From: Paracoccaceae bacterium | GTDB taxonomy: Bacteria > Pseudomonadota > Alphaproteobacteria > Rhodobacterales > Rhodobacteraceae | DNA: 55,539 nucleotides | Assembly: GCA_947371955.1 (NCBI GenBank) | Contig: CANBRQ010000009.1 | Span: 1-55,539 of the forward strand | Direction: 5' to 3' | Shown: positions 34,465 to 42,521 of the stretch, piece by piece | Numbering within the stretch: the first letter of the stretch is position 1 | How the letters are laid out: each line of letters begins with the position of its first letter | Made by a program: the position numbers and the translations under genes | The notes under the pieces: model-generated | Told to the model about the DNA's origin: nothing | Seen by the model: only the letters and a program-made list of their open reading frames with translations | Databases searched by the model: none

Positions 34465-35012
34465 GGCCCGGCCTCATGCGGTGGCTCGGATGGCAGGACA
34501 AAGACCCCGCGAAGGGTTTCCGAACTTGCGAGTTGCAGCGTCAGGTCAAGACCAACCACCGGCGGCGTGCTGGCGGAGGCTTCGGCCGGTGTCTGTTGCA
34601 GGATGGGTTGCCAAGACACCGTTTTCACATCTTCCAGCAGCAATTGCCAACCGGGCTGACTGCCGTCCGGTCCGATCTGGCGCTGCAATCCGGTGGCGTC
34701 CAGACGGTAGTGGACCGAAAGCCCCTCGGCCCCCGGTCCTGAGGGCGTGCGCAATGCGCCCCGCCGCAGCAGGGCAAGACCGCCCTTTTCAACCGTCACG
34801 CTGCCCGGCAGGGCCTGCATCGTATCCAGCGCGATCACCCGCATCATCCGCTGCAAATCGGCCAACCGCGCCAGCCGCGCTTCGGTCAGGCGCTGGCTGC
34901 GCAGGGTCTGATCCAGCAGCGCGAAAGAGGCGGTGCCGATCACGGCAAAGACGGCAAGCGCGACCAGCACCTCCACCAAGGTCATCCCGGCCTCTGGATG
35001 GCGTAGTGTCAT
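34461..35012 (-). CDS. gspJ: Type II secretion minor pseudopilin GspJ
   Basis: From ATG 35012 the product has 183 residues. The prepilin leader is MTLRHPEAG, cut after Gly9, giving MTLVEVLVALAVFAVIGTAS with the conserved Glu5. The rest (LRSQRLTEARLARLADLQRM, then beta-rich sequence with WQLLLEDVKTVSWQ) fits GspJ of the tip complex. A longer upstream frame in this register, to 35573, overlaps gspF and is rejected. The gene overlaps gspF upstream and gspK downstream by four bases each. Confidence 0.88.
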   Translation of the reverse strand: MTLRHPEAGMTLVEVLVALAVFAVIGTASFALLDQTLRSQRLTEARLARLADLQRMMRVIALDTMQALPGSVTVEKGGLALLRRGALRTPSGPGAEGLSVHYRLDATGLQRQIGPDGSQPGWQLLLEDVKTVSWQPILQQTPAEASASTPPVVGLDLTLQLASSETLRGVFVLPSEPPHEAGP

Positions 35013-36199
35013 GGTGCGACCAGCGAATTCATCGAGACGATGGGCAGCAGGATCGCCAGCACGATCGTCATCACCAGCCCGCCCATCACCAGCAGGATCC
35101 CCGGCTCGACCAAAGCGACCACAGCCTTGACCCAGGCATCGAGATCGCGCTGCTGGTCGGTGGCGGCATGGTGAAGGGCATCGCCCAGCCTGCCGTTCGC
35201 CTCGCCACTGGCGACCATCGCCACCAGCATCGCGGGAAAGCACGCCGCGCCTTCCATCGCGCTCCGCAGCGTCGATCCTTGGCGGACTTTCTGCGTCAGG
35301 GCCGTGATCGACGCGCGGATGTGAAGGTTGGGCGTGGCATCGCCTGCCGCCTCCAGTGCCGTGACCAGAGGCACGCCGCTTTGCACCAAAGTGGCAAGGG
35401 TCGAGGCGAACTGTGCCGCATTCATCCTTTGAACGAAGCGGCGGGTCAGCCAGCCCGAAGCCAGCAGAAGGTGCAGCTTCTGCCGATTGCCAAGATTGCG
35501 CTGCCACAGAGTCAGCCCGAAGATCATGGCCACAAGCACCGCTGCCGCCAGCGGACCACTGCCGCGCACCCATCCGCTGACGCCGATCAGCGCACGGGTC
35601 AGAAAAGGCAAGGCCGCGCCGCGCGCGGTGAAGACCTTGACGATGTCGGGCACGACAAACACCATCAGCATGGTGACAATGCCCAGACTGACCAGCCCCA
35701 GCAATGCCGGATACAGCAGCGCCAGCATCACGGTCTGCCGGTTGCGCGTCCGTGTCTCGACAAAATCGGCCAGATGGCCCAGCACCGCATCCAGCCGCCC
35801 GGCCTGCTCTCCGGCGCGAACCGAGGCGCGGAAGTAGTCTGAAAAGCTTGCCGGACGATCGCTCAAGGCCTCGGTCAGGCTACGGCCTTCGGTCAGCGCG
35901 GTGCGGATGGCCAGAAGGACGGCGGCCACCTTGGGCGGCTGACCGCCGGCAATTGTCTTCAGCGCCTCGTCGATGCGCAAGCCAGAGCCGATCAGGGTCG
36001 AAAGCTGCCGTGTCACCAGCGTCAGGCTGCGCAGGGGCAGGGCGGTGCTTGATGTGCGACTGCGCTCGGCTTGCAATGACACAAGGATGAGGCCGCGGTC
36101 GCGGATCGTCAGCCGGGCGGTGGCGGCGGTGGCGGCCTCGGTCACGCCGCTTTGCATCTTGCCGCGCGGGTCGGTGGCCTGAAAGCGGAAGCCCGGCAT
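35009..36199 (-). CDS. gspF: Type II secretion inner-membrane platform protein GspF
   Basis: The 396-residue protein begins MPGFRFQATDPRGKMQSGVT and contains two GspF cytoplasmic domains (about 60-185 and 265-385), with membrane helices near 160-190, 210-235 and 370-390. The ends of the domains show the family pattern AVLGHLADFVETRTRNRQTV and DALHHAATDQQRDLDAWVKA. It is the platform on which GspE acts to extend the pseudopilus. It follows gspE by two bases and overlaps gspJ by four. Confidence 0.9.
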   Translation of the reverse strand: MPGFRFQATDPRGKMQSGVTEAATAATARLTIRDRGLILVSLQAERSRTSSTALPLRSLTLVTRQLSTLIGSGLRIDEALKTIAGGQPPKVAAVLLAIRTALTEGRSLTEALSDRPASFSDYFRASVRAGEQAGRLDAVLGHLADFVETRTRNRQTVMLALLYPALLGLVSLGIVTMLMVFVVPDIVKVFTARGAALPFLTRALIGVSGWVRGSGPLAAAVLVAMIFGLTLWQRNLGNRQKLHLLLASGWLTRRFVQRMNAAQFASTLATLVQSGVPLVTALEAAGDATPNLHIRASITALTQKVRQGSTLRSAMEGAACFPAMLVAMVASGEANGRLGDALHHAATDQQRDLDAWVKAVVALVEPGILLVMGGLVMTIVLAILLPIVSMNSLVAP

Positions 36200-36201
36200 T
36201 A

Positions 36202-37680
36202 TCAGACCTCCTGCGCCACGCGGGCGATTTCTTCCACGGTGGTCTGCCCCGCCTCCACCAGCCGCAGACCGTCTTGCAGCAGCGAGGGGCCCTGCGCCCG
36301 CGCTTCCGCCTGCAAATCGGCCTCCGAGGCACCCTCGTGGATCAGGCTTTGCATCTTGCGGCTGATCTGGACCACCTCATACACCCCCGTGCGGCCGGAA
36401 TAGCCGTGACCCTGACAGTCAGCGCAGCCGGTGGCGCGGTGGATGGGATGACCGGGAGTGATCAGCCCTCCCATCAGGCGGCAGTCTGCTTCGGTGGCAT
36501 GGTCCGGCGTGCGGCACGTGGGGCAAAGCCGACGTACCAACCGCTGCGCCACGACGCCGGCCAGCATTGGCGCCAGAAGGAAGCGTTCCACGCCCATGTC
36601 GACCAGCCGGGACACCGCCCCGATCGCCGTGTTGGTGTGCAGGGTCGACAAGACAAAATGCCCGGTCATCGCCGCTTCTACCGCGACTTGCGCGGTTTCC
36701 CGGTCCCGGATTTCGCCGACCATGATCACATCCGGGTCTTGCCGCAGGATCGCCCGCAGCCCACGGGCGAAGGTCAGTTCGGTGCGCGGGTTCACCTGAG
36801 TCTGGCCGATGCCTTCCAGCGCATATTCGATTGGGTCCTCGACCGTGATGATATTCACCCCCGGCTGGTTCAGCGCATCGAGTGCTGCATAAAGCGACGT
36901 TGTTTTACCCGACCCGGTCGGCCCCGTCACCAGCAGCATCCCGTCCGGGCGCTTCAGCAGGCTGGCGAAGGTTTCCGCATCCCTTGGGCTCATCCCCAGA
37001 CGGTCCAGCCCGAACTGGGCCGAGCCCCTGTCCAGAAGCCGCATCGCCACCCGTTCGCCATGCTGGGCGGGCAGGGTGGAGACGCGGACGTCAACCTCAT
37101 GCCCGCCCACCCGCAGCGAGACCCGGCCATCCTGCGGCAGGCGACGCTCGGCGATATCCAGTTGCGCCATGATCTTGATGCGGCTGACCAGATGCTGGGC
37201 CAAGGCACGACGGGGTGACAGAACCTCGCGCAGTTCGCCATCAATGCGGAACCGCACGACAAGGCGCTTTTCCTGTGTCTCGATGTGGATATCCGACGCG
37301 CGCTCGCGGATCGCCTCCAGCAGCAGGGCGTTGATCAGGCGGATCACCGGGCTGTCATCTGATTGGTCTAGCAGGTCATCGACGACGGCTGCGCTGTCGG
37401 CCAAAGCAGCCAGATCGCCATCCGCACTCGCCGCCGCCGCCGCATCCGAGGAGGTGTCGCGATAGGCGCGGGCCAGTCGTTCGGCGAAGGCATCTGGGTC
37501 GAGAATTTGCAGCCGGGCGCGGCCTTCGGACAGGCGCAGGACTTCGACAAGGGCAAGCGGTGGGGTCTGCCAGTGGTACAGGCAAAGCGGGGCGTCCGGC
37601 CCGGCCTCAAGGATTACGCCGCGATCCCGGGCGAAGGCATAAGGCAGCAGTGGGGTGGCTGGGCGCTGCACTTCGGTCAT
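36202..37680 (-). CDS. gspE: Type II secretion ATPase GspE
   Basis: From ATG 37680 the protein has 492 residues, a normal length. Walker A is GPTGSGKT (253-260), the Asp box is ITVEDPIEY (278-286), Walker B is PDVIMVGEIRD (316-326), and the His box is STLHTN. The zinc tetracysteine is Cys386, Cys389, Cys419 and Cys422, as in GspE and PilB. It powers pseudopilus assembly from the cytoplasm, docked to GspL. An upstream frame to 37794 overlaps gspM and is not used. The start overlaps the gspM stop by four bases. Confidence 0.94.
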   Translation of the reverse strand: MTEVQRPATPLLPYAFARDRGVILEAGPDAPLCLYHWQTPPLALVEVLRLSEGRARLQILDPDAFAERLARAYRDTSSDAAAAASADGDLAALADSAAVVDDLLDQSDDSPVIRLINALLLEAIRERASDIHIETQEKRLVVRFRIDGELREVLSPRRALAQHLVSRIKIMAQLDIAERRLPQDGRVSLRVGGHEVDVRVSTLPAQHGERVAMRLLDRGSAQFGLDRLGMSPRDAETFASLLKRPDGMLLVTGPTGSGKTTSLYAALDALNQPGVNIITVEDPIEYALEGIGQTQVNPRTELTFARGLRAILRQDPDVIMVGEIRDRETAQVAVEAAMTGHFVLSTLHTNTAIGAVSRLVDMGVERFLLAPMLAGVVAQRLVRRLCPTCRTPDHATEADCRLMGGLITPGHPIHRATGCADCQGHGYSGRTGVYEVVQISRKMQSLIHEGASEADLQAEARAQGPSLLQDGLRLVEAGQTTVEEIARVAQEV

Positions 37681-38156
37681 GGGGTTGCCCTTTGCACGGA
37701 AAGGTCGGCAGACACGATCCCCGGAGCATCCGTCCGCCTTATCGTGGCCGAGGTGAAGACAAGGCCGTTGTCCCGGTCCAGCCCGTCGATCCACAGAATC
37801 AGCGTCTCGAACGATGCGTCCTGCAGGGTCAGGGTCGCGGCACCGTCTTTCGGGGTGTCCAGCCGCAGGATGGTCAGGTTCTGTGCGGCGGTGGTCTGGG
37901 TCAGGATGGCGGCCATTGGGCGCGGGTCCGCTTGTGTCGCCACGGACCGCGGCATCTGTGCCAAAGCGGCGAGCGTGCGTTCATAGCGCTGCAGCCGGGT
38001 CATCTGCGCCTTCTGCTGCGCCAGAAGCGGCTGCCAGATGCCAAACACGAGAACCGCCCCGCCCACGGCCATAGCCCCTGCCGCAAGAAGCAGCCGCTCG
38101 CGCCCGGTCAGAAGGCCAAGCCTTTCCTTGTGCCCCCAGTGTGCCACGCCCCTCAT
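37677..38156 (-). CDS. gspM: Type II secretion inner-membrane protein GspM
   Basis: The 159-residue protein has a cytoplasmic head containing LTGRERLLLAAGAMAVGGAV leading into a single membrane helix, then a coiled region (AQQKAQMTRLQRYERTLAAL) and a ferredoxin-like periplasmic domain. This is the standard GspM plan, and the -L-M-E- neighbourhood supports it. It pairs with GspL to anchor the ATPase. Overlaps of four bases on both sides indicate coupled translation. Confidence 0.85.
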   Translation of the reverse strand: MRGVAHWGHKERLGLLTGRERLLLAAGAMAVGGAVLVFGIWQPLLAQQKAQMTRLQRYERTLAALAQMPRSVATQADPRPMAAILTQTTAAQNLTILRLDTPKDGAATLTLQDASFETLILWIDGLDRDNGLVFTSATIRRTDAPGIVSADLSVQRATP

Positions 38157-39205
38157 CCCGCACCCCCGTTCGAGATGACCACGGCAGCCCGCGCCTGTCC
38201 CTGCCCGTTGGTCAGGGCACCCAAAGTCGCCGCAAGGCCCGCCTTGGTCAGCAAAGTTGCCGTATCTTGCAAGGGCGCAAGGTCGCTTGCCAGCAGCGTC
38301 ATGGTCAACTTTCCGCCATGTTGGTCAAAGGTCAGGTCCTGCAAGGCGACAAGACCTGTCTGATCCCGCATGGCATCCAAAGCCGTGCTGAGCAGGGGCA
38401 GAAAGGTCGCGCCGCCGTCAGTCTTAGTCCCCTTCAACACAGCCGCCGCCGCCGCATCGACTGACGTGCCTACGGCGACACCACGCGCCGCCAAAGCCTG
38501 ACGCAGCTTTGTCTCGGAGGCGTCGGCCTGACGGGTCAGGTCTTGAGTTTCGACAGCCAGCAGGCCCAGATGCACGCTTAGACCCAGAGCAAGAACGGCG
38601 GCCAAAGCCAGAAGCTTGCCCGGGCTGCGCCATTCGGGCACGCGGTCACCCGCCAGATCGAACCCGGCCAACGCCGCTTCGGGTTGCCAGCTCCAGGCCT
38701 CGGTTCGGCGTTGGGACAGCGGCACGTCGTCAGGCGGCGTCCCTCGCATCCAATCAAGTCCGGGTTCCCCCGCAAGTTGCCAAATGGCCCGAAAGCCCGG
38801 TGCGTCAGTGGAAAAGCCGGTTCCATCGGGCAGCCGTGCCAGAAGACGACCCTCGCGCTCTGCCACGCACCAGTGGTCAGCATCCGGGCGCGGAAGCAGC
38901 AGCACATCGGGCATCAGATCGGCTTGACCACTGCGCAGCGCCAGCACGGCAGACAGCGCCTCATGTGTCATCACCACGGCCAGATAGGTGTCTCGATCCG
39001 CCTCCAGCCTTGGGCCGAGGATCACCCGCACCGCCTCCAGCGGCTGGGACAGGAACGGCTCTGCCGCGAACTGTGCCGCCGCCCTTCGTTGCGCGCCTGC
39101 CAAGGGGGGCAGGTCCAGCCGCAGGATCAGCATCCGGTCCGAGGCCACCGGCACCACAGCGCGCGCCTTGCCGGACCGGAACAGCCGCCGCGCTTTGCCC
39201 TTCAT
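38153..39205 (-). CDS. gspL: Type II secretion protein GspL
   Basis: From ATG 39205 (AGGGGG upstream) the protein has 350 residues. The cytoplasmic actin-like part is recognisable but divergent (VMTHEALSAVLALRSGQADL; PDVLLLPRPDADHWCVAERE). A membrane helix follows near residues 195-215 (LLALAAVLALGLSVHLGLLA), then a periplasmic ferredoxin-like domain. GspL links the GspE ATPase to the envelope. In-frame ATG 39229 would add eight residues. It is the first gene of the leftward arm, divergent from gspG across a 109-base region that holds a perfect palindrome. Confidence 0.83.
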   Translation of the reverse strand: MKGKARRLFRSGKARAVVPVASDRMLILRLDLPPLAGAQRRAAAQFAAEPFLSQPLEAVRVILGPRLEADRDTYLAVVMTHEALSAVLALRSGQADLMPDVLLLPRPDADHWCVAEREGRLLARLPDGTGFSTDAPGFRAIWQLAGEPGLDWMRGTPPDDVPLSQRRTEAWSWQPEAALAGFDLAGDRVPEWRSPGKLLALAAVLALGLSVHLGLLAVETQDLTRQADASETKLRQALAARGVAVGTSVDAAAAAVLKGTKTDGGATFLPLLSTALDAMRDQTGLVALQDLTFDQHGGKLTMTLLASDLAPLQDTATLLTKAGLAATLGALTNGQGQARAAVVISNGGAG

Positions 39206-39238
39206 CGCCGCCCCCTGACTTTTTTGCATCCAAAGCAC

Positions 39239-39274
39239 ATACGGACTGAAACTCCGGAAGGTTTCAGTCCGTAT
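39239..39274. promoter_or_regulatory. 36-bp palindrome between divergent gspL and gspG
   Basis: ATACGGACTGAAAC and GTTTCAGTCCGTAT are perfect 14-bp inverted arms around an 8-base spacer (tccggaag). It sits midway in the only gap separating the two arms of the secretion locus. No T tract follows on either side, so an operator for a dimeric or tetrameric regulator is more likely than a terminator; a role in mRNA structure is possible. Confidence 0.65.
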
Positions 39275-39314
39275 CCCCGTCAACGCAAATATTCTGATCC
39301 GGGGGAGGTTGCAG

Positions 39315-39779
39315 ATGATCCTGCGCAAAAGCTGCAAAAGGCAAAGACGGCAGAGGGATGCCGGGGTGACGCTGATCGAGATGATGGTGGTGCTGGTGAT
39401 CATCGCGATCATTGCGGCACTGATCGTGCCGAATGTGATCGGCAGGCCGGATGAGGCGCGGGTGACGGTGGCCAAGTCTGACATCCGCACGCTCGCCGCT
39501 TCGCTGGAACTGTACCGGCTGGACGCCCGCCGCTACCCGACAACCGAGCAGGGGCTGGATGCGCTGGTCCATCGCCCGGTGCTGGACCCGGTGCCTGCGA
39601 CATGGGCCGAAGGCGGCTATCTGGCGACGCTGCCGCAGGACCCCTGGGGCAATCCCTATCTCTATGCCGCCCCGGGGCAGTCTGCGCCGTTCGATCTGAT
39701 CTCGTTCGGTGCAGACGGCGTGGCGGGTGGCGAGGGCGTTGATGCCGATCTGACCAACGCAGCCACCGGGACCAGTTGA
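39315..39779 (+). CDS. gspG: Type II secretion major pseudopilin GspG
   Basis: ATG 39315 follows GGGGGAGG by six bases. The 154-residue prepilin has a basic leader cut after Gly17, giving VTLIEMMVVLVIIAIIAALI with Glu at mature position 5. The mature N-terminal residue is Val where Phe or Met is usual. The C-terminal loop GADGVAGGEGVDAD (132-145) is the conserved calcium-binding site of GspG. Motifs RYPTTEQGLDALV and LPQDPWGNPYLY are typical. GspG polymerises into the periplasmic pseudopilus. It heads the rightward arm. Confidence 0.94.
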   Translation: MILRKSCKRQRRQRDAGVTLIEMMVVLVIIAIIAALIVPNVIGRPDEARVTVAKSDIRTLAASLELYRLDARRYPTTEQGLDALVHRPVLDPVPATWAEGGYLATLPQDPWGNPYLYAAPGQSAPFDLISFGADGVAGGEGVDADLTNAATGTS

Positions 39780-39780
39780 G

Positions 39781-40224
39781 ATGGGCCATCGTCCGACCCA
39801 CCGGGACTCCGAGGCTGGCGTGACGCTGGTGGAAATTCTTGTGGTTCTGTCGATCATTGCGATCACCACCGGGGCCGCGATGCTGCGCCTTGGCTTCGGC
39901 CGCAGCGAGGAGGATTTCACCGCTTTGGCGGCGGCGATGGCGATGACGGTCACCGCCGCTTCGGATGATGCGCTGCAGACAGGGCTGGACCGCGTGCTGC
40001 AGCTTGGGCCAGAGGGCTACCGGATCGTGGCCGCCGACGCCGTGACCGCGCCTTCGTGGCACAGCATTCCCGATCTAACCTTCCGGCCCGCTGAAGGCAG
40101 CGCCGCCCTGCGCCTGTCAGCCGATGCCGCCTCGACCCCTTTCGTGTTGCGGTTTGAGGGCGCAAAACAGAGCCTGTTCCTGCGGTTTGATGGGTTGAAA
40201 GCCCGCGTCGAGGGTGCGCCATGA
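39781..40224 (+). CDS. gspH: Type II secretion minor pseudopilin GspH
   Basis: The 147-residue protein has a prepilin leader ending at Gly13 (RPTHRDSEAG), then VTLVEILVVLSIIAITTGAA with Glu at mature position 5, and a beta-rich C-terminal domain (FVLRFEGAKQSLFLRFDG). Position after gspG and before gspI supports GspH. It starts one base after the gspG stop and overlaps gspI by four bases. Confidence 0.86.
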   Translation: MGHRPTHRDSEAGVTLVEILVVLSIIAITTGAAMLRLGFGRSEEDFTALAAAMAMTVTAASDDALQTGLDRVLQLGPEGYRIVAADAVTAPSWHSIPDLTFRPAEGSAALRLSADAASTPFVLRFEGAKQSLFLRFDGLKARVEGAP

Positions 40225-40592
40225 CCCAAAACCTGCGCCAAACCGATGCCGGATTCACCCTGATCGAAGCGCTTATCGCCTTGGCAATCCTGTCGATCAC
40301 GGCCGTCAGCTTCCTGCGCTCGACCGAATCGAACATCGCCCGCGTGACTGCGCTGGAGGCACGCTCGGCCGCTACACGGGCGGCACAGAACAGGCTGGCG
40401 GAACGGGCGCTGGGGCTACCAGCGCCGGAGGGCCCCGTGCACATGCTAGGCTGGGATTTCGCCGTGGCGGTTCAAGAGGTGCCCGAGCCGGACCCCGCAC
40501 TGGTTCAGGTCAAAGTCACGGCATCGACGCCGGACGGCAGCGCGCGGGTGACGGTTTCAGGATTGGTGATGACCACGGCGGGTCAGCCATGA
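40221..40592 (+). CDS. gspI: Type II secretion minor pseudopilin GspI
   Basis: The 123-residue protein has the leader MTQNLRQTDAG cut after Gly11, then FTLIEALIALAILSITAVSF with Glu5, followed by the GspI-like ATRAAQNRLAERALGLPAPE and a short beta domain containing VKVTASTPDGSARVTVS. It nucleates the tip complex with GspJ and GspK, which are encoded on the opposite arm. It overlaps gspH and gspC by four bases each. Confidence 0.88.
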   Translation: MTQNLRQTDAGFTLIEALIALAILSITAVSFLRSTESNIARVTALEARSAATRAAQNRLAERALGLPAPEGPVHMLGWDFAVAVQEVPEPDPALVQVKVTASTPDGSARVTVSGLVMTTAGQP

Positions 40593-41212
40593 CTCGCAAC
40601 CTTGGGCTGCCCAAACTGGGCTGGGTCTGGATCGTCGTGCTGGCTGAGGCGGCTTTGCTTGCCATCGACCTTCAGACCCCTGCCGAACCGGCACGGGCTG
40701 CACCGCCTGTCATGGCAACTCCCGCCTCGGCGGTCTCGGGGCGGGTCAGCCTGCAGCCGGTTCTGGACTTTCACCCCTTCGGTGCCGTGCCGGTGGTGGC
40801 AGAACCGCCGCCCGCAGCGCCAGTTGAGCCCGAGCCGATGGTTCAACCACGCGGCCTTGCATTGCAGGGCGTCTTGCTGCCGGGGTCGGGCCCGGCCCGG
40901 GCACTGGTCAGCATGGATGACGGTCCGGCGCTGGCTTACGTCAAAGGTGATCCTCTGCCCGGAGGCGGCATATTGGCGGACATCGCCGCCGATCAGATCT
41001 GGATCGACAGGGACGGGGAAAAGCAGGCTCTGGGCTTCGTCGCTCCTCCCCCAGCAGCGCAGGTGGCGGAAGATCCCGTTCCCACGGAAGCCGAAGCTGA
41101 TCTTGCCGAAGACCCCCCAGCCAAGCCGGTTCTGAAAGCCAAATCGCTGCCGCAACCTGACCTGCGGCATCTGATCCCCGACCTGACCAAAACCGCAGCC
41201 GTGCAACCCTGA
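40589..41212 (+). CDS. gspC: GspC-like inner-membrane protein (homology region, no PDZ)
   Basis: From ATG 40589 the product has 207 residues: a membrane helix (WVWIVVLAEAALLAID, about 12-27), a proline-rich linker, then a GspC homology region (LALQGVLLPGSGPARALVSM through YVKGDPLPGGGILADIAADQ, about 92-150). It ends in a charged tail with no PDZ or coiled-coil domain. GspC normally joins the platform to the secretin GspD through this region, so its presence implies that a secretin exists elsewhere. A longer in-frame extension from 40214 overlaps gspI and is rejected. Confidence 0.8.
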   Translation: MTRNLGLPKLGWVWIVVLAEAALLAIDLQTPAEPARAAPPVMATPASAVSGRVSLQPVLDFHPFGAVPVVAEPPPAAPVEPEPMVQPRGLALQGVLLPGSGPARALVSMDDGPALAYVKGDPLPGGGILADIAADQIWIDRDGEKQALGFVAPPPAAQVAEDPVPTEAEADLAEDPPAKPVLKAKSLPQPDLRHLIPDLTKTAAVQP

Positions 41213-41285
41213 CCGCCTTTTTCGCACCCTTTGAAACTTCCCCGTCTGACGCTGCGTAACGACATCATTAGCGACAGGAGATGTT

Positions 41286-42521
41286 ATGCCGGGATTACAA
41301 GCACAGACGGCGCGGCTGCCGCGCCTGGGGCAGTTCGGGGCCTTGGCCGGAGCGATGGCCCTTGGGGCGGCTGTCATCTTTGCAGCCACTCTGGCCGGGC
41401 GAGGCCCCTCGACCCAGGGAGCGGATATCCCGGACGGTACTGTGGTGGCCCGGCTGTCCTTGGGTCCTGCGACACAATTTGCAGGTCTGGCTCCCTTGCT
41501 GACGGCGACTCGTGCTCGCCCGGACGATCTCGAGGCCGCCATGGCTGCGGCGGAGGCGTTGATCGACGCGGGGCGGAAAGCCGGAAACTCTCGGCTGGTC
41601 GGGGCGGCGCTGGGGGTTTTGCGGCCCTTCCTTGCCACCGTGCCAAGCCCGCAGACCCTGCGCCTTGCGGCAGAGGCTCGGCAGTATCAGCATGACTTCA
41701 ACGGCGCGCTGACGCTTCTGGATCAGGCTATCATGCTGGACCCCGGGCTTGCGGATGCCATTCTGATGCGGTCGACGATCCATCTGGTGCAGGGCGATCT
41801 GAGCGCCGCCGAGTATGACTGCGCACGACTGCGCGCCTCCCGGCCGGAGATCGCGTTTCTGTGCCAGTCCACCGCGCTGACCATGACGGCCACGGCACCA
41901 CAAGTCTACACCCGACTGGAAGGCCTGACCACGACCCCGGGGCTTCTGTCGCCCGGATTGATGACATGGGCGCAAAGCCTGATGGGAGAGATTGCCCTGC
42001 TGCAAGGCAAGCCCGATCTGGCCGAGCAATGCCTGAAAGCGGTTCTGGCTGCCGACCCGGATGCCTTGCGCGAAAGGATGATGCTCGCCGACCTGTGGCT
42101 GAGCCAGAACCGCGCCGCCGAGGTGACCGAGTTGTTGCAACCTGCTCCGCCGGTCGATGGCGTTCTGATCCGGCGGGCTTTGGCAGCTCCGGCACAGGGC
42201 GACCAGACGGCTGCCGCGCAGGCTGAAGCGGAAGTTGCGGCACGGGTCAAACAGAATCTCGCCTTGGGGCTGAACGCCCATGCCCGCGAAGATGCCATGT
42301 ATTTTCTGCTGCTGGCCAAAGCCCCGGGTCAGGCGCTGGAACGGGCGAAGGTCAACTGGGCGCTACAGCACGAATTCGACGACGCGCGTCTGCTGATCTC
42401 CGTCGCCGATGCGGCGGGCAAACCGGCCGAGGCTTTGCCCGTCCTGGCCTGGATGAAGGCGCAGAACATCGTCGTGCCAAGCCTGACGATCCCTGATTCT
42501 GTCCGGGCGGTTGCGCCATGA
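41286..42521 (+). CDS. Membrane-anchored TPR-repeat protein of the gsp/DUF4331 locus
   Basis: AGGAG precedes ATG 41286 by four bases. The 411-residue protein has one N-terminal membrane helix (GALAGAMALGAAVIFAATLA, about 18-37), then a periplasmic helical-repeat region with TPR-like units such as YQHDFNGALTLLDQAIMLDP and LLQGKPDLAEQCLKAVLAAD. No catalytic domain is seen. It lies 73 bases after gspC and overlaps the HupE-like gene by four bases, so it belongs with the rightward arm. A scaffold or client-handling role for the secretion system is an inference. Confidence 0.75.
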   Translation: MPGLQAQTARLPRLGQFGALAGAMALGAAVIFAATLAGRGPSTQGADIPDGTVVARLSLGPATQFAGLAPLLTATRARPDDLEAAMAAAEALIDAGRKAGNSRLVGAALGVLRPFLATVPSPQTLRLAAEARQYQHDFNGALTLLDQAIMLDPGLADAILMRSTIHLVQGDLSAAEYDCARLRASRPEIAFLCQSTALTMTATAPQVYTRLEGLTTTPGLLSPGLMTWAQSLMGEIALLQGKPDLAEQCLKAVLAADPDALRERMMLADLWLSQNRAAEVTELLQPAPPVDGVLIRRALAAPAQGDQTAAAQAEAEVAARVKQNLALGLNAHAREDAMYFLLLAKAPGQALERAKVNWALQHEFDDARLLISVADAAGKPAEALPVLAWMKAQNIVVPSLTIPDSVRAVAP

